Below are positions 11,141 to 21,455 of a DNA stretch of 64,000 nt, in pieces. The notes under the pieces were generated by a model. The model was not told where the DNA came from and searched no databases. It was given only the letters and a program-made list of their open reading frames with translations. A program made the translations under genes and the position numbers. The DNA comes from Flaccisagitta enflata (lineage: Eukaryota; Chaetognatha; Sagittoidea; Aphragmophora), in NCBI GenBank assembly GCA_965153355.1, contig OZ231128.1, positions 29,698,001 through 29,762,000 on the forward strand, read 5' to 3'. How positions within the stretch are numbered: the stretch's first letter is position 1; the number at the start of each line of letters is the position of its first letter.

Positions 11141-11979
11141 TTGACATTTGACATTTTTATTGTCCACATTGCAATTAATACAACCGTACAATGATAAATC
11201 ACAGTACTCGGACATGGATAAATAGTGAGTTATCTACATATAAGCGCATTTAGCAATTTTTTTGTTATTTACATTCCATCGGTATCATACAATATTTATG
11301 ACTATAAAACGGAAATATCACAGCCATGACTCGCCAATTTAGGAGAAAAACATTAAAAAGCAATCGAAACATAACACCATCATAGTATACTAAGTCTTCC
11401 GCAGTTTATAAAGTACAGGATCTCATCTCATTTTTTCCAAAATCTAAATTCCAAATTCGTTTCAACAAGCTTGCCATCTGTTCAAGCGTTTCTATATCAC
11501 TAGAGTAGACAGCCTCAAAATTAATACTGTAATTTCTACCATGTAAATTTACGTCTTTCCATGTTATACAGTGGTTCATGCGATGATCCTCATCATCTAT
11601 TACATCACAGGCCCTACATAGTTTTGTCCCATATTTTCCACGATAATTATTCGCACAATCTAACGTTCCATATCTCGCCATTATGATTATCTTTACAGTG
11701 TTTCTAGGCAATTCAAACATACTATTATTGATATAACCAGATTAATAATCATTTAGCTCGAGCCATTGTGGTATCTTTTGAGTTTTGGTTTTTATTTTTC
11801 CTTTCCCTTGACAAGAATCTAGGATTTTTTTACGATTAAGCTCCCAAGTGGCATCCACAACGATTTGCTTCCATTCATTTTTCCTTTTACTCTTGATTTC
11901 TTCTAGCGTTAAGTCTAGTTCACATTCACGTAAAACTTTGAGTATGTATTTCCCCCATCCAACGCCGTCCGAAATGAGA
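11138..11979 (-). pseudogene. 3' end of a non-LTR retrotransposon (LINE)
   Basis: On the minus strand a frame readable from about 11979 to the stop at 11406 contains WGKYILKVLRECELDLTLEE, then LPRNTVKIIIMARYGTLDC, and a cysteine/histidine knuckle CRACDVIDDEDHRMNHC (CX2C...H...C), typical of the C-terminal region of endonuclease/RT-encoding LINEs. It carries an in-frame TAA at 11744-11742, so it is inactive. The RT domain itself is absent. A 3' UTR of about 250 bp follows and ends in repeated AAATGTC units (11138-11158). The clade cannot be assigned from this piece. Confidence 0.75.
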
Positions 11980-12014
11980 AATGAGAGAGAGAGAGACAGA
12001 GAGAGAGAGATTTG

Positions 12015-12140
12015 TCAGAAGAATGGTTGAACCACAAGGGCTCAATTCACGATTACCAAGCGCCAGGACCCAATGGGTGCGGGCGAGCGCGTCCTCACTG
12101 GCAACTACAGCGCTGCTGGTAGTTAATGAACCCATGCAAG
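12015..12140 (-). mobile_element. Possible tRNA-derived SINE fragment
   Basis: On the minus strand TAGTTGCCAGTGAGGACGCG resembles a pol III A box and GGTTCAACCATTC a B box, about 75 bp apart, followed by a CT-rich tail. It interrupts the LINE relic. The boxes are imperfect and the spacing is long. Confidence 0.25.
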
Positions 12141-12530
12141 TTTTTGACACAAGTTTGACTGAATTTCCGCCTTCTTGCTTTTTTCAAAGAACTATAGAAT
12201 GCATTGCATCCATCTGTTTTTTTTTTAACTTCACAACAAATAGAATCAGTGTGATCTTTTAGCATATGAAAACTGTTTATATTATCTGTTTATTTTGTTA
12301 AAGCTGCATATTGGTAATTGGCATTAGTTCAATCGAGTAAAATTTAAATGTTGGTCATTTCAAAAAATAGAAATATTGATACTGCATTATGCAAATAAGA
12401 TTTTTGGTGATAATGTCACTTCCATGTCTATCAAACTCAGGGTTGGTAAACATGAAGTTATACAGAATTGAGACAGTTTGACAAGTCGGAAAATCTCAGG
12501 GTTAAATGTAAGTTATTTGGAAGGAAAGAA
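12141..12530. other. No gene recognised
   Basis: AT-rich sequence with no supported feature. Confidence 0.4.
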
Positions 12531-12706
12531 AACAAGGCCAACACCCATAAGTCGCGTGCGAGACTTACTGAATGACTTAATATACTCTTGAATAACTTAA
12601 AATGACTCAAGGAAGTAAAATTGATAAAAAAAAAGTAAAAGTATGACAGATCGACCAACGGATGGACGGACGGACAAAGGGGGGTGTAGAGCTCGCGACT
12701 TAAAAA
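12531..12706 (-). mobile_element. Family H subfamily D element
   Basis: AACAAGGCCAACACCCATAA start, GTCGCGTGCGAGACTTAC, an internal AATGACTTA repeat of about 10 bp, AAAAAAAAGTAAAAGTATGA, a GGAC tract and GGGGTGTAGAGCTCGCGACT. Complete. Confidence 0.8.
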
Positions 12707-14044
12707 TGCACGCCTGATATATGCATGTTTTCACATTTCCTCTCATGTCGTTTGACAAAAATTATCAATATGTCAACGTTTCAGATCAAGACGTGTGGTT
12801 GTACCTGGGGGGGGGGGAAATAAATCAAGACATGCTGCACAGTCGTATAGAGTTTTTTTCATGCATTTATTAGTCAGTTTTTTTTAGTTTATGATACACT
12901 TTCTTTCAAATGCAACAAATGGTTACTGTCAGCAAGCAAATAGTATAGTCAGCAAACACAATCCCAAATCTAAAGTCACTAGAACAATCATGATCATCTA
13001 CTGGATCATAATATGGAGCAAAAATAAGGCGATCTTGTGGAACTAATTTTTTCCCCTTTAGGCTTGGGGAATTTTGAGAGAGTTAAGTAGATACTGGTCT
13101 CGAATGTGACTGGCATTGCAATTTATACAGGGTGAAAGAAGAGCTTTTTTATGACTTCTGGAATAAAGCAGAACTCCTGACAAAGCTGCCTCTACTATTC
13201 CTGAAACGACTGCAATCACTTTGCCAAAATTAGTAGCAACTGGTCTTATGTCCTTCATTCTTGAGCAAAACCTCTATTAACACCTCTTTTAACGTCATAA
13301 ATCCTCCTCCCATTGCTGTCACCTTTGCCACCTCACCCTTCTCTGCATTGGCCCACTTTTATGAATTTTATCGCAGCTGCCACTGCAATTGTTACCATCG
13401 CTATCATTGATTCTTAGGCTTATGCAGCCTTTACTATTGGCACAGTTTCATCTGGAAATTATGACAGTGCTGATTACAACGATGTTGACATTGACAAAAA
13501 TGACAATTTTTCTGCGATTTTACGGTCGTCGAAAGACGCCTTCTACACAACCATGCCCAAAATAAAATGGCAAATCGCTTTGATGTGCCTTGGCTCGTTT
13601 GTAAGAGGCCAACTACAAAAAATCCATGGGCATTTTGTGTGGTGTCAAAAAGATTTAGCTCAAAATCTTAAGATGTCACGACAATTTTAACCTAAAATGT
13701 CGATATCTCGAATTGCCGGGATTTTGATTGTCATAACTTTTATTGCTTTCTTTGTTTCTCTGTAAATACTTACTCAAATGACAAAAGATTCATGATGAAA
13801 ACAAATTTGGAAAATTTTCTTCGAAATGCCGCCAAGCAATGAAATGAAATGATCAAATGATCTAATGAAAGTGAGAGGTACAGTTCCGAGACAAATAAGT
13901 ATGCTACTTCCAGAAATTGAGATATTAACATTTTAACTTAAAATTGTTGTAACTTTTAAAGTTTTTAGGCGGAACTATCTGACACCACTCAAATGATAGA
14001 TTTTTTATATGCTCATGTCAAGCAAGTCAGAGCGATGGGCCAAT
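12707..14044. other. No gene recognised
   Basis: AT-rich. A minus-strand frame (13058-13258) is protein-like in places but lacks a domain. 13690-13990 resembles the interior of the foldback repeats (TCATAACTTTTATTGC, ACTCAAATGA). Confidence 0.35.
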
Positions 14045-14205
14045 TTTTTTTAGTCGCGGACACGAGACTCTATAAGCCACTTTTCGGTTGGTCCGTCGGT
14101 TGGTCGGTTGGACGGTCGGTTGGTCCGTCACAAACCTGTTTTTCGAGGTTTTCCGCTCCTGCCCACCCGTCCGCGACTAATGCTGCCGTGTATACGGCCT
14201 TGTTT
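14045..14205 (+). mobile_element. Family H subfamily B element
   Basis: Head TTTAGTCGCGGACACGAGAC, a GGTTGGTCCGTC tract, GTTTTTCGAGGTTTTCCGCT, the partner motif GTCCGCGACTAATGCTGCCG, and GTATACGGCCTTGTTT. Complete. Confidence 0.85.
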
Positions 14206-14739
14206 CTTTTGGCATGGTGATACAGCAATAAATTGATCACATAAGGGATGGCGATATCCCGGTGCAAGCTGAATTCTCAGCGCACAGATTTAGCATAGGA
14301 ATACAACAGAAATGACCGATGGAACCGAAATGTTCCAGAGAAGTAAAACGTCACATGAATCCAACTGAGAATAGAAACAAGGCCAACACCTATAAGTCGC
14401 GTGCGAGATTTACAGGGTAAAAATGACTTAGAATGTTTTAGAATGACTTAGAATGACTTAGAATGACTTAAAATGACTTAAAATGTCCAAAAAGGACTTA
14501 AAATGACTAAAAAACCTAATGACCAAAAATGACCTAAAATAACTTAAAATGACTCGGAATAACTTGAAATGACTTATAATCAGCCCTGATTTTAGAGCGG
14601 GCCCGCGGGCCCGAGGCCCGCAATTTTGTTGTCGGGCCCGCTAGTTTTTCTCACTGCGGGCCCGACGGGCCCGCTCTCATTTTTGGCCCATCATTCTTCA
14701 ATAATGCCCAAGTGGTATACTGATTTTTTTGTATCACTT

Positions 14740-14744
14740 ATATT

Positions 14745-14815
<71 letters not shown>

Positions 14816-14830
14816 CTTTCTTTCTTTTTT

Positions 14831-14870
<40 letters not shown>
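14740..14870. repeat. (CTTT)n microsatellite
   Basis: Long, slightly impure tetranucleotide array inside the hAT-like element. A second one lies at 15205-15330. Confidence 0.95.
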
Positions 14871-14872
<2 letters not shown>

Positions 14873-15224
14873 TTTTTTTGTTTCTTTTTTTTTCCTATTT
14901 TTTTTTCTTTTTTTTTCTTTTTTGTTTGTTTCCTTCATTTTTTCTCTCTTCTTTTTCTATTTTTTTTTCTTTACCAGAAAAATCAATTTTTTGTCAGCAA
15001 CCTGGCTGAAAACAGCAGGACTTCCATGCTTAGTTGTCAAACCGTTTGTGCCCCCCCCCCCCCCCTTCTATCAAACCTTTTTGGCTTCAAATCAAACCAC
15101 CCAGGTTGGGCGTTGCGGAATACATACAAAAACTTTTTTTTTCTTTCCTTCTTTCTTTCCTTCCTTTCTGTTTCCCTTTTTTTTTCTTTCTTTTTTTTTC
15201 TTTCATTTTTCTTTCTTTCATTTT

Positions 15225-15287
<63 letters not shown>

Positions 15288-15350
15288 CTCTTTCTCTCTT
15301 TCTTTCTTTCTTTCTCTCTTTCTTTCTTTCTTTTTCTCTCCTTCTATTTT

Positions 15351-15354
<4 letters not shown>

Positions 15355-15424
<70 letters not shown>
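15355..15424. repeat. (CT)n microsatellite
   Basis: About 35 CT units inside the hAT-like element. Confidence 0.97.
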
Positions 15425-15427
<3 letters not shown>

Positions 15428-15700
15428 TTCTTTCGTCGGGCCCGCTGTTTTCCAGTCGGGCCCGCTAAATTTGATCGGAGCGGGCCCGACTGGCCCGCTC
15501 AAAAAAATCACTAAGATCAGGGCTGCTTATAATGACTCAAAATGACTTAGAATAACTGTTAATGACTAAAAAAGACCTAGAATTACCTAAGAGTTGACGT
15601 TATATTACAAAAAAAGTAAAGTGTGACGGACTGACGGACGGACCGACGGACCGACGGACGGACAAAGCGGGGTGTAGAGTCGCGTGCACGCGACTAAAAA

Positions 15701-15874
15701 TCGTTACATTTAGAATAAATCTTCGGTCGTGTTAATCGGACTGTTTAAACTTTCCCTTCGCCGCCGCCGTTTTGCCATGAGTAAGAGGAGGAGGAGGAGG
15801 AGGAGGAAGAAAACTCAAATTCAATTTCCGCTTTTCTACTTTAGTTCGAATTCGATGAATCAGAAATAGGCAAG

Positions 15875-15917
<43 letters not shown>

Positions 15918-16513
15918 CTACAAACAGACAAAGAGGCAAAAGAATATATTCCAATCAGCTTAACCTCACCAAAAAAAAAACAAAAACAAAAAAAAAAAAA
16001 AACAGTCACAGTCAGATGGTAATTGAAATTATCATCTTTTCAGTCCAACAAGAGCGCCACCTTACTCCATCAATGGCTTGTTGAGCGTTGGTTCAGTCAC
16101 TCACGCTCATTGCCAATCAAATAGTAGCCAGCATTCATGTTCGTTTGTTTGTTTGTTTGTTTGTTTGTTTGTTTATTTGGTTGGTTGGTTGTTTGGCTGG
16201 TTGATTGGTTGTTTGTTTTCTTTTTTGGATCTGGTTTTTGTTTGTTTGTTTACTTGTTTTTTTTCCTGAAGTAATTTTCTTGCTAGAGCAAGTAATTCTC
16301 TCAAGTAATTGATTAGTTACATCTGCTTACGTCGCATAAACAACAACTGTCAGTTTGCCGCTGCCCAATGCGGCAACGCCCCTCTACCCCCGTCCAAGGA
16401 GGCGAACACGGATTATCCGGCCTTGTTGACTGTTGCTGTTGAAAGAACGAGATAGAGAGCGAGAGTGGAATTGACACTTTGCAGACGCAAAGAGTCAATA
16501 AAATGAGATGAGA

Positions 16514-16553
<40 letters not shown>

Positions 16554-16565
16554 AGAGACAGAGAC

Positions 16566-16599
<34 letters not shown>

Positions 16600-17272
16600 G
16601 CAGAGAGTGAGAGAGAGAGAGAGCAATAGTCAAGAGAAAGCAGATACAGAGAAGGGAAGAGAAAGATAGACAGACGGACATTTTAAAGAAACTACAATAT
16701 AGGCGGCTATCGCCGACCGGAAAAAAGTCATAAATCGGGGATATCTCTTCTTTGCCATTTTTTTTCTTTTTTTTTCTCTCAAATTTTTCTTAGTTTCCTT
16801 TTGACAGATATGTTCTTTTTTTTTGTTTTTAAAGGCAGAACTAAAAGTACAGAATCCCTTCAATTGACAGATTATGAGGATACTCACTTCAAACTGTCGC
16901 CATTTCTAAAGAATTGAGCTACAACTCTTTCAAATGGTCACCAATCTTTGGTATTTTCATTGAAACTAAGATGGTCAAAGGCATCAACAACCGCCAGGTA
17001 CGGTGTTTTTTTGTTTTGTTTTGTTTTTTTGCCCATGGTTATTTGCATTCCGACCCCTAGCACTTATAACGTTTTTCGAGGGGCCCTAAGGTAGTTAAAA
17101 AATTGACATGATACGGGCCAGGGGTCGAAATTCAAAAAAGTGATCGGTAAAGCTATCACTCCTATTATTAATCTAATGAGTACTCGCGCCAGATTTTATT
17201 AGAATTGGCCCAGCAATTTCAGTTGGCGATGTGTTCGGTTTGAAAATCGGCATTAGCTTCTTTTATTCTGAA
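15701..17272. repeat. Microsatellite-rich stretch without a gene
   Basis: Contains AGG repeats (15786-15808), (GA)n (15880-15915), A-rich tracts, (GTTT)n (16139-16172) and impure GA/CAGA (16519-16675). No exon was recognised. Confidence 0.6.
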
Positions 17273-17453
17273 AACAAGTGACGCGGGGTCACACTATCGT
17301 TGCGGACGGGTGGGCAGGTACACAAAAAGCTTCTAAAACGCGCGTTTTCCCACTTTTCGACTCCATCACCTCTACAGACCAACAGACCAACGGACCGACC
17401 TACCGACGGACGGACAAAGCCTCTTATAGAGTTGCGTGTCCGCAACTAAAAAC
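17273..17453 (-). mobile_element. Family H subfamily C element
   Basis: AACAAGTGACGCGGGGTCAC start, GTTGCGGACGGGTGGGCAGG, a short core, an ACCAACGG tract and CTCTTATAGAGTTGCGTGTC ending CGCAACTAAAA. Complete and the shortest copy here (181 bp). Confidence 0.85.
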
Positions 17454-17862
17454 CAGTAAATTTATGAAATCACCGCGTGCAAGGGCAAAGAACGCTCATT
17501 TCTTTTTTAAGCTTTCTTGTATTTCTTTTTTTTTTTATCTTTTCTTAAGCCTCCACGTGATTTAATACGACATAAGTCCATCTGAGCGCAGAACGCCCGG
17601 TTGTATTTCATTCAATAAAGTGATAAAAATCTCTTAAGAGGTCCTTAATTACATTAGGCTTTCTGAGATTCTGTTACTCTCGGTTCTCTTTCGACCCGAC
17701 TGTCAATTTTATTAATCCTTATCTGCCTTGAATTAGCCGCTGAATTTTTCTCCGTCCACACACAAGTAACTATTTCTATCAGGGGTCTGCCTCTCAATCC
17801 AATTGACGCATTTTCCGATATTTGTTGTCTTCTCCATCACCCTGATATCAAAACTGAAATTA

Positions 17863-17916
<54 letters not shown>

Positions 17917-18412
17917 CCCTCCCTCTCTCAACCACTCATACACTCAAAGTCACGAACAGAAACAACAATTGTAGAGGCCGCGAGCGATTAGTAACCATTG
18001 ATAACGAGTATCAACTAACTGTCAGGTCATTAGGTCTTTATCCTCAAATAAGCGCCCAATTGCCAATAAAAAATCATTAATCATACGAAGGTTAGGCAAT
18101 AAGTGACAAGTCAACGGCTGACAGCATCAACAATTCAAAAGGCTAATCATATCGAAGCCATGTCTAATTGCCTACGTACTTAAGACACGCTCCGCGCGAT
18201 CGTGCGATAATTATGTCAGATACATTTTAGCTCTACTTCTAGGATTTCCCTCAAGGTACTGCTTTCCACTGCTGATTCTGAGCGGCAATTGTATTAATGC
18301 TCTCTTACAACCCAGATTTGTGGAAGGGAAACATTTTATAATCAGCACACTGAGAAAAGGAATAGCATATTGTTTTACTGAAAATTGAGTGATAAAAGTT
18401 GCGAGGTTCCGC
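17454..18412. other. No gene recognised
   Basis: Ordinary sequence with a (CT)n tract at 17868-17913 and no supported exon. Confidence 0.4.
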
Positions 18413-19112
18413 GAAAAATTCTTAATCTGCTTCTACTATCTAGCTCAAGAGTATAGACACAAGCGCTTTACGCAATATCTCTGCTTAGAATAACAAAAAG
18501 ATAGGAAATTTGGTAAGATCCAAAAACTAGATCAAATTTCTGAATGACACCAATCGCCCTTTTCTAAGTCAAAGCATTTAGAAATGACAGACAAAACAAG
18601 ATTGTTACTCCAAATCAAAAATGGCAAAAAAAAAAAATGAAGTTCATTGATAGAAGATGGCACTGCAATGAGGCAATGGCTCATAAAACAGGGCGTTAAC
18701 CTCTTCCGTAGTTGGCCTGGAAACAACCCCAATCTGAACCCTATTGAATTGCTTTGGTCTCAAATGAAGCAGCTTCAAAACAAAGGTTCTGCAACATCAG
18801 CTGCAGGGCTGAAAAAAACTGCTCTAAAAATCTGGGAAAGGTCTTGTTAATTTACATCAAATCACTCTTCAAAAGCATGCCAAAGCAACTGAAGGTCGTT
18901 GTTACTGCCTTAGGGGGACACACTTAATAATAAATGTATTTTGGAATTATGATATATGTATTATTTATTAGATAAAATCAATCAATGCTTATTTTGTGTC
19001 TATACTTTTAAACATTTACAAGAACATGGATTTTTTCTTACACGCTTTTAGATGAGGGACATGTTTTTAGTTTTTTGAAGAAGTCATTTTCTAGGCAGAT
19101 TAAGAACTTTTC
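18413..19112 (+). mobile_element. Internally deleted Tc1/mariner element
   Basis: Outer inverted repeats GAAAAATTCTTAATCTGC (18413-18430) and GCAGATTAAGAACTTTTC (19095-19112), and inner ones with GTATAGACACAA (18451) and TTGTGTCTATAC (18994), bracket a transposase relic. At about 700 bp it is about half the length of an autonomous Tc1 element, so the catalytic N-terminal part is missing. Confidence 0.7.
18644..18928 (+). pseudogene. Tc1-type transposase C-terminal fragment
   Basis: DDE-transposase remnant: IEDGTAMRQWLIKQG, then WPGNNPNLNPIELLWSQMK (18705-18761), the conserved Tc1 motif carrying the final catalytic acidic residue. The frame stops at 18850. The expected C-terminal SMPKQLKVVVTALGGHT lies in another frame, so there is at least one frameshift. 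Non-functional. Confidence 0.85.
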
Positions 19113-19466
19113 ATGAATCTTGTCTACTGAGAAAAGAGGATTTTCTTCAGAAAAAGTTGTATGACAGGTGGCACAATATCCCTCACTATACCTACACTAA
19201 GAAATATCTTTAACTGCATATTGATATCTTTTACGCATCCCTATGAGGTTTCCATGCAAATTCTCAATGCAATTGCACATCCAAATGTTCTTGGTGGCTC
19301 AGTGAAAGTGTCTGATCAATTTATCTACATGTACATTTTGAAAAACTGGCTGCAGCAGTGAAAATCTTGTATTAAAAAAAACGTGTCATAACGATGTTGC
19401 TTTGTTCCATCTGTAATTTGTTAAGAGAATTTCGTCACTAGCAATTGGCGACTCTACTTCGAATGT

Positions 19467-19625
19467 TTATCTTGATTCTTGAAATCGTCTGTACATTAGT
19501 GTACAATTTTCGCCATAGTCTCTTATGATTTTATATCCATGTCGTGTGTAAAAGGTGAGATTCTTCTTTGATGAGGAATACAAAATGATGTGTTTCCTCT
19601 CGGCATCGGTCTTCTTGTGTAACTC
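19467..19625 (-). CDS. GNAT acetyltransferase, exon 3 (terminal)
   Basis: Acceptor CCCTTTTTTCACACAG, 52 codons plus TAA. It holds the beta-strand and FYTRHGY helix region that closes the acetyl-CoA site. Confidence 0.82.
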   Translation of the reverse strand, partial: ELHKKTDAERKHIILYSSSKKNLTFYTRHGYKIIRDYGENCTLMYRRFQESR

Positions 19626-20535
19626 CTGTGTGAAAAAAGGGTGAATTTTCAATCTTTCTTTCTCATGCGGGCTGAGAAGAACGGGTACGGAAACACGTCA
19701 ACGTAAGTCGCGTGCGGGTAGGCAGGCAGGTGAGAGGCTACCAAGGATTTTGCAATATTGGCAAAGCAGAGCGACGCGAAAAATACTTTATCAACAAACG
19801 AAACAGAAAAATCAACCGACAGACCAACGGACGGATAGACCGACCAATAAGTCGCTTGTACAGAGTCGCGTAGCACGCGACTAAAGAGAACATGTTGGCA
19901 GCTGTTCATGCGCGCGCTGATAGCGGTAAATCACCTTGATCAGTATCGAGCCGTAGCCTTTTCCCACCGCGCGAATATCCGTGGCTAAATACTCCAATTG
20001 ATAACAATCTGCCATTTTCACGCCCAGATGGTCGGCCATTTCGGCGTACACGTAAGCGCGGTAGATTTCCGTGTAGGCCGCCTTCAGGCAATTGAAAAAT
20101 CCCGTCAACCCCCAACGAAAGATGTTAGGCAGACAGTAGACAAAGAGGAGGAAGTAAAGCCAAGGGGAGAGCGGCATTCCACCCTGATCACGACCCACGT
20201 TGACGATGGCGCAACTCTTGATGGCGTCGTTACCGTCGGTGGAGGTAGCGGAGGCGTTGGAGGCGGCGGTTGTTACGTGCCTGGTGGCGGTAGCGTTGAC
20301 GTTGTTGTCTTCGTCGTCTCCGTCGTCGTTGTTGTCGTCGTCGCCGTCGTCGCGGAGATACATCAAGAAGAAATTGGGATCAACGGCGGCGTGAATATGC
20401 GCTTTTACCGTCAACTCCATCTGGTTGGAGGGGGAGGAAAAAGAAAGGAAATGGAGTTCGATGGGTCAATTGGCTGCCTTAGGCGACAACGCGACCACAG
20501 AATTACAAGGACGAAAAGAACGAAATAGAAGAAGA

Positions 20536-20606
<71 letters not shown>

Positions 20607-20949
20607 TGCTGACGCCAGATTTATCGATTATTGTACAGTCAAATTCTGCTCTAACGGATTTTAAGGGACCAAAAGATTTATCTGTTCAAAGCCGAATTTC
20701 GATAAAGCCAATGTAGGAAATAAAAGAAAACTGGTTTAAGGGACCTAGAAATAGTATCTGTTAGAGGCGGAAATACGTTAAAAGCGGGTCCGTTGGAGCG
20801 GGGTTCAACTGTACCGCGGACTGGGCAGAATGAAACAGGAAGTCAAGACCGCAAGCACGCTGACTGTCTGATTTGTCCTCTGTAGCTGTATCGGGGGAAA
20901 AATGTGTCCTCATAGTTCAACCGGAAGAAACCAGTTCCCACCGAATGTT

Positions 20950-21008
<59 letters not shown>

Positions 21009-21241
21009 ACTAAGAGAGAGACGAACAAAAAAAGAGAAGAAAATATACAAACAAACAAAACAAAAGAGTCATGGTGACCTACCTTTTCAGCGACAGGGTG
21101 AGTAAACATCGCGGAGCAGTAAGGATCTTTGGCGAATGTTTTGCCGGTGAGGTTGGCGATTTTGTCGATGGTGGAGCGACCGTGAGCCGTTTTTCTGCGC
21201 GTCAACGTGTGAACTGAAACTCCTCTCCTCGTGTCACACAT
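19467..21241 (-). CDS. GNAT-family N-acetyltransferase
   Basis: Exons 21241-21083, 20420-19935 and 19625-19467, all phase 0, give 267 residues. The acetyl-CoA binding motif is IRAVGKGYGSILIK (202-215, the Q/RxxGxG/A type) and the C-terminal GNAT signature is NLTFYTRHGYKIIRDYG (237-253). The N-terminal exon holds LTGKTFAKDPYCSAMFTHP. Residues 77-93 are Asp/Asn-rich and 94-120 Thr/Ala/Ser-rich, an expanded codon-repeat insertion. Residues 138-152 are hydrophobic, possibly core or a membrane-associated helix. Substrate unknown. Intron 1 holds a pogo-like MITE and TG/GA repeats; intron 2 is mostly a family H element. The ATG is the first in frame in the exon; an upstream coding exon is not excluded. 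Confidence 0.82.
19693..19884 (-). mobile_element. Family H element inside GNAT intron 2
   Basis: Subterminal AAGTCGCGTGCGGGTAGGCA, an ACCAACGG tract and the hairpin AGTCGCGTAGCACGCGACTA. It fills 192 of the 309 bp of the intron; the AACAAG end is not recognisable. Confidence 0.75.
19935..20420 (-). CDS. GNAT acetyltransferase, exon 2
   Basis: 486 nt between acceptor CCCCTCCAACCAG and donor AAG|GTGATT. Contains the Asp-rich insertion and motif A. Confidence 0.82.
20538..20604. repeat. (TG)n microsatellite
   Basis: About 33 TG units in GNAT intron 1. Confidence 0.97.
20636..20811. mobile_element. pogo/Tc1-type MITE with TA TSD
   Basis: Terminal inverted repeats CAGTCAAATTCTGCTCTAAC and the complement of CAGTTGAACCCCGCTCCAAC, flanked by TA on both sides, 176 bp, no coding capacity. 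Such CAGTTGAACC ends are typical of pogo-like MITEs. Confidence 0.85.
20953..21007. repeat. (GA)n microsatellite
   Basis: About 27 GA units in GNAT intron 1. Confidence 0.97.
21083..21241 (-). CDS. GNAT acetyltransferase, exon 1
   Basis: 53 codons from ATG to donor AAG|GTAGGT, phase 0. Encodes the basic N-terminus and LTGKTFAKDPYCSAMFTHPV. Confidence 0.75.
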
Positions 21242-21384
21242 CTTACTTAGTTGATTCTGCGGGATGTGATGGAACTTGTCACAAAACTTGGTTGTATGGA
21301 CAAGATGCCCATATACGAATCCAAACCGCCCAAAACCAGTCGATCACTCGCTTCTCAATCACGAATCAAATTCATGAAATTTCG

Positions 21385-21455
21385 TTTTTAGACGCTTGCT
21401 ACGCGACTTTTAAAATGAGCAACTTTTTGGTCCGTCCATGGGTTCGTCGGTGTGA
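21385..21455 (+). mobile_element. Family H head fragment
   Basis: TTTTTAGACGCTTGCTACGC and a short GGTCCGTCC tract; decayed and without a tail. Confidence 0.5.

Larger units (their letters stand above)
14581..15525. mobile_element. hAT-like non-autonomous element, 8-bp TSD
   Basis: Ends CAGCCCTGAT and ATCAGGGCTG are a perfect 10-bp terminal inverted repeat. They are flanked by CTTATAAT at 14573-14580 and 15526-15533, a perfect 8-bp target duplication, the hAT hallmark. Subterminal clusters of GCGGGCCCG lie at both ends (14597-14685, 15436-15500). The interior is mainly CTTT/CT repeat and polypyrimidine, with a C run at 15051-15065 and no transposase. Confidence 0.9.
14376..15700 (-). mobile_element. 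Family H subfamily D element, split by a hAT-like insertion
   Basis: AACAAGGCCAACACCTATAA start, GTCGCGTGCGAG, and an internal array of AATGACTTA(G/A) units of about 10 bp (14411-14580). The array resumes at 15534-15570 and the element ends with AAAAAAGTAAAGTGTGACGG, an ACGG tract and AGTCGCGTGCACGCGACT. Without the 14581-15525 insertion it is about 370 bp. Confidence 0.85.

Noticed and set aside
12023-12110. Exon-like minus-strand peptide (SSAVVASEDALARTHWVLALG)
   Set aside because: The stretch is better explained, weakly, as a pol III-type SINE fragment; no matching exons nearby.
14626-15545. 261-residue Phe/Leu/Ser-rich frame and relatives
   Set aside because: Translation of CTTT/CT repeats inside the hAT-like element.
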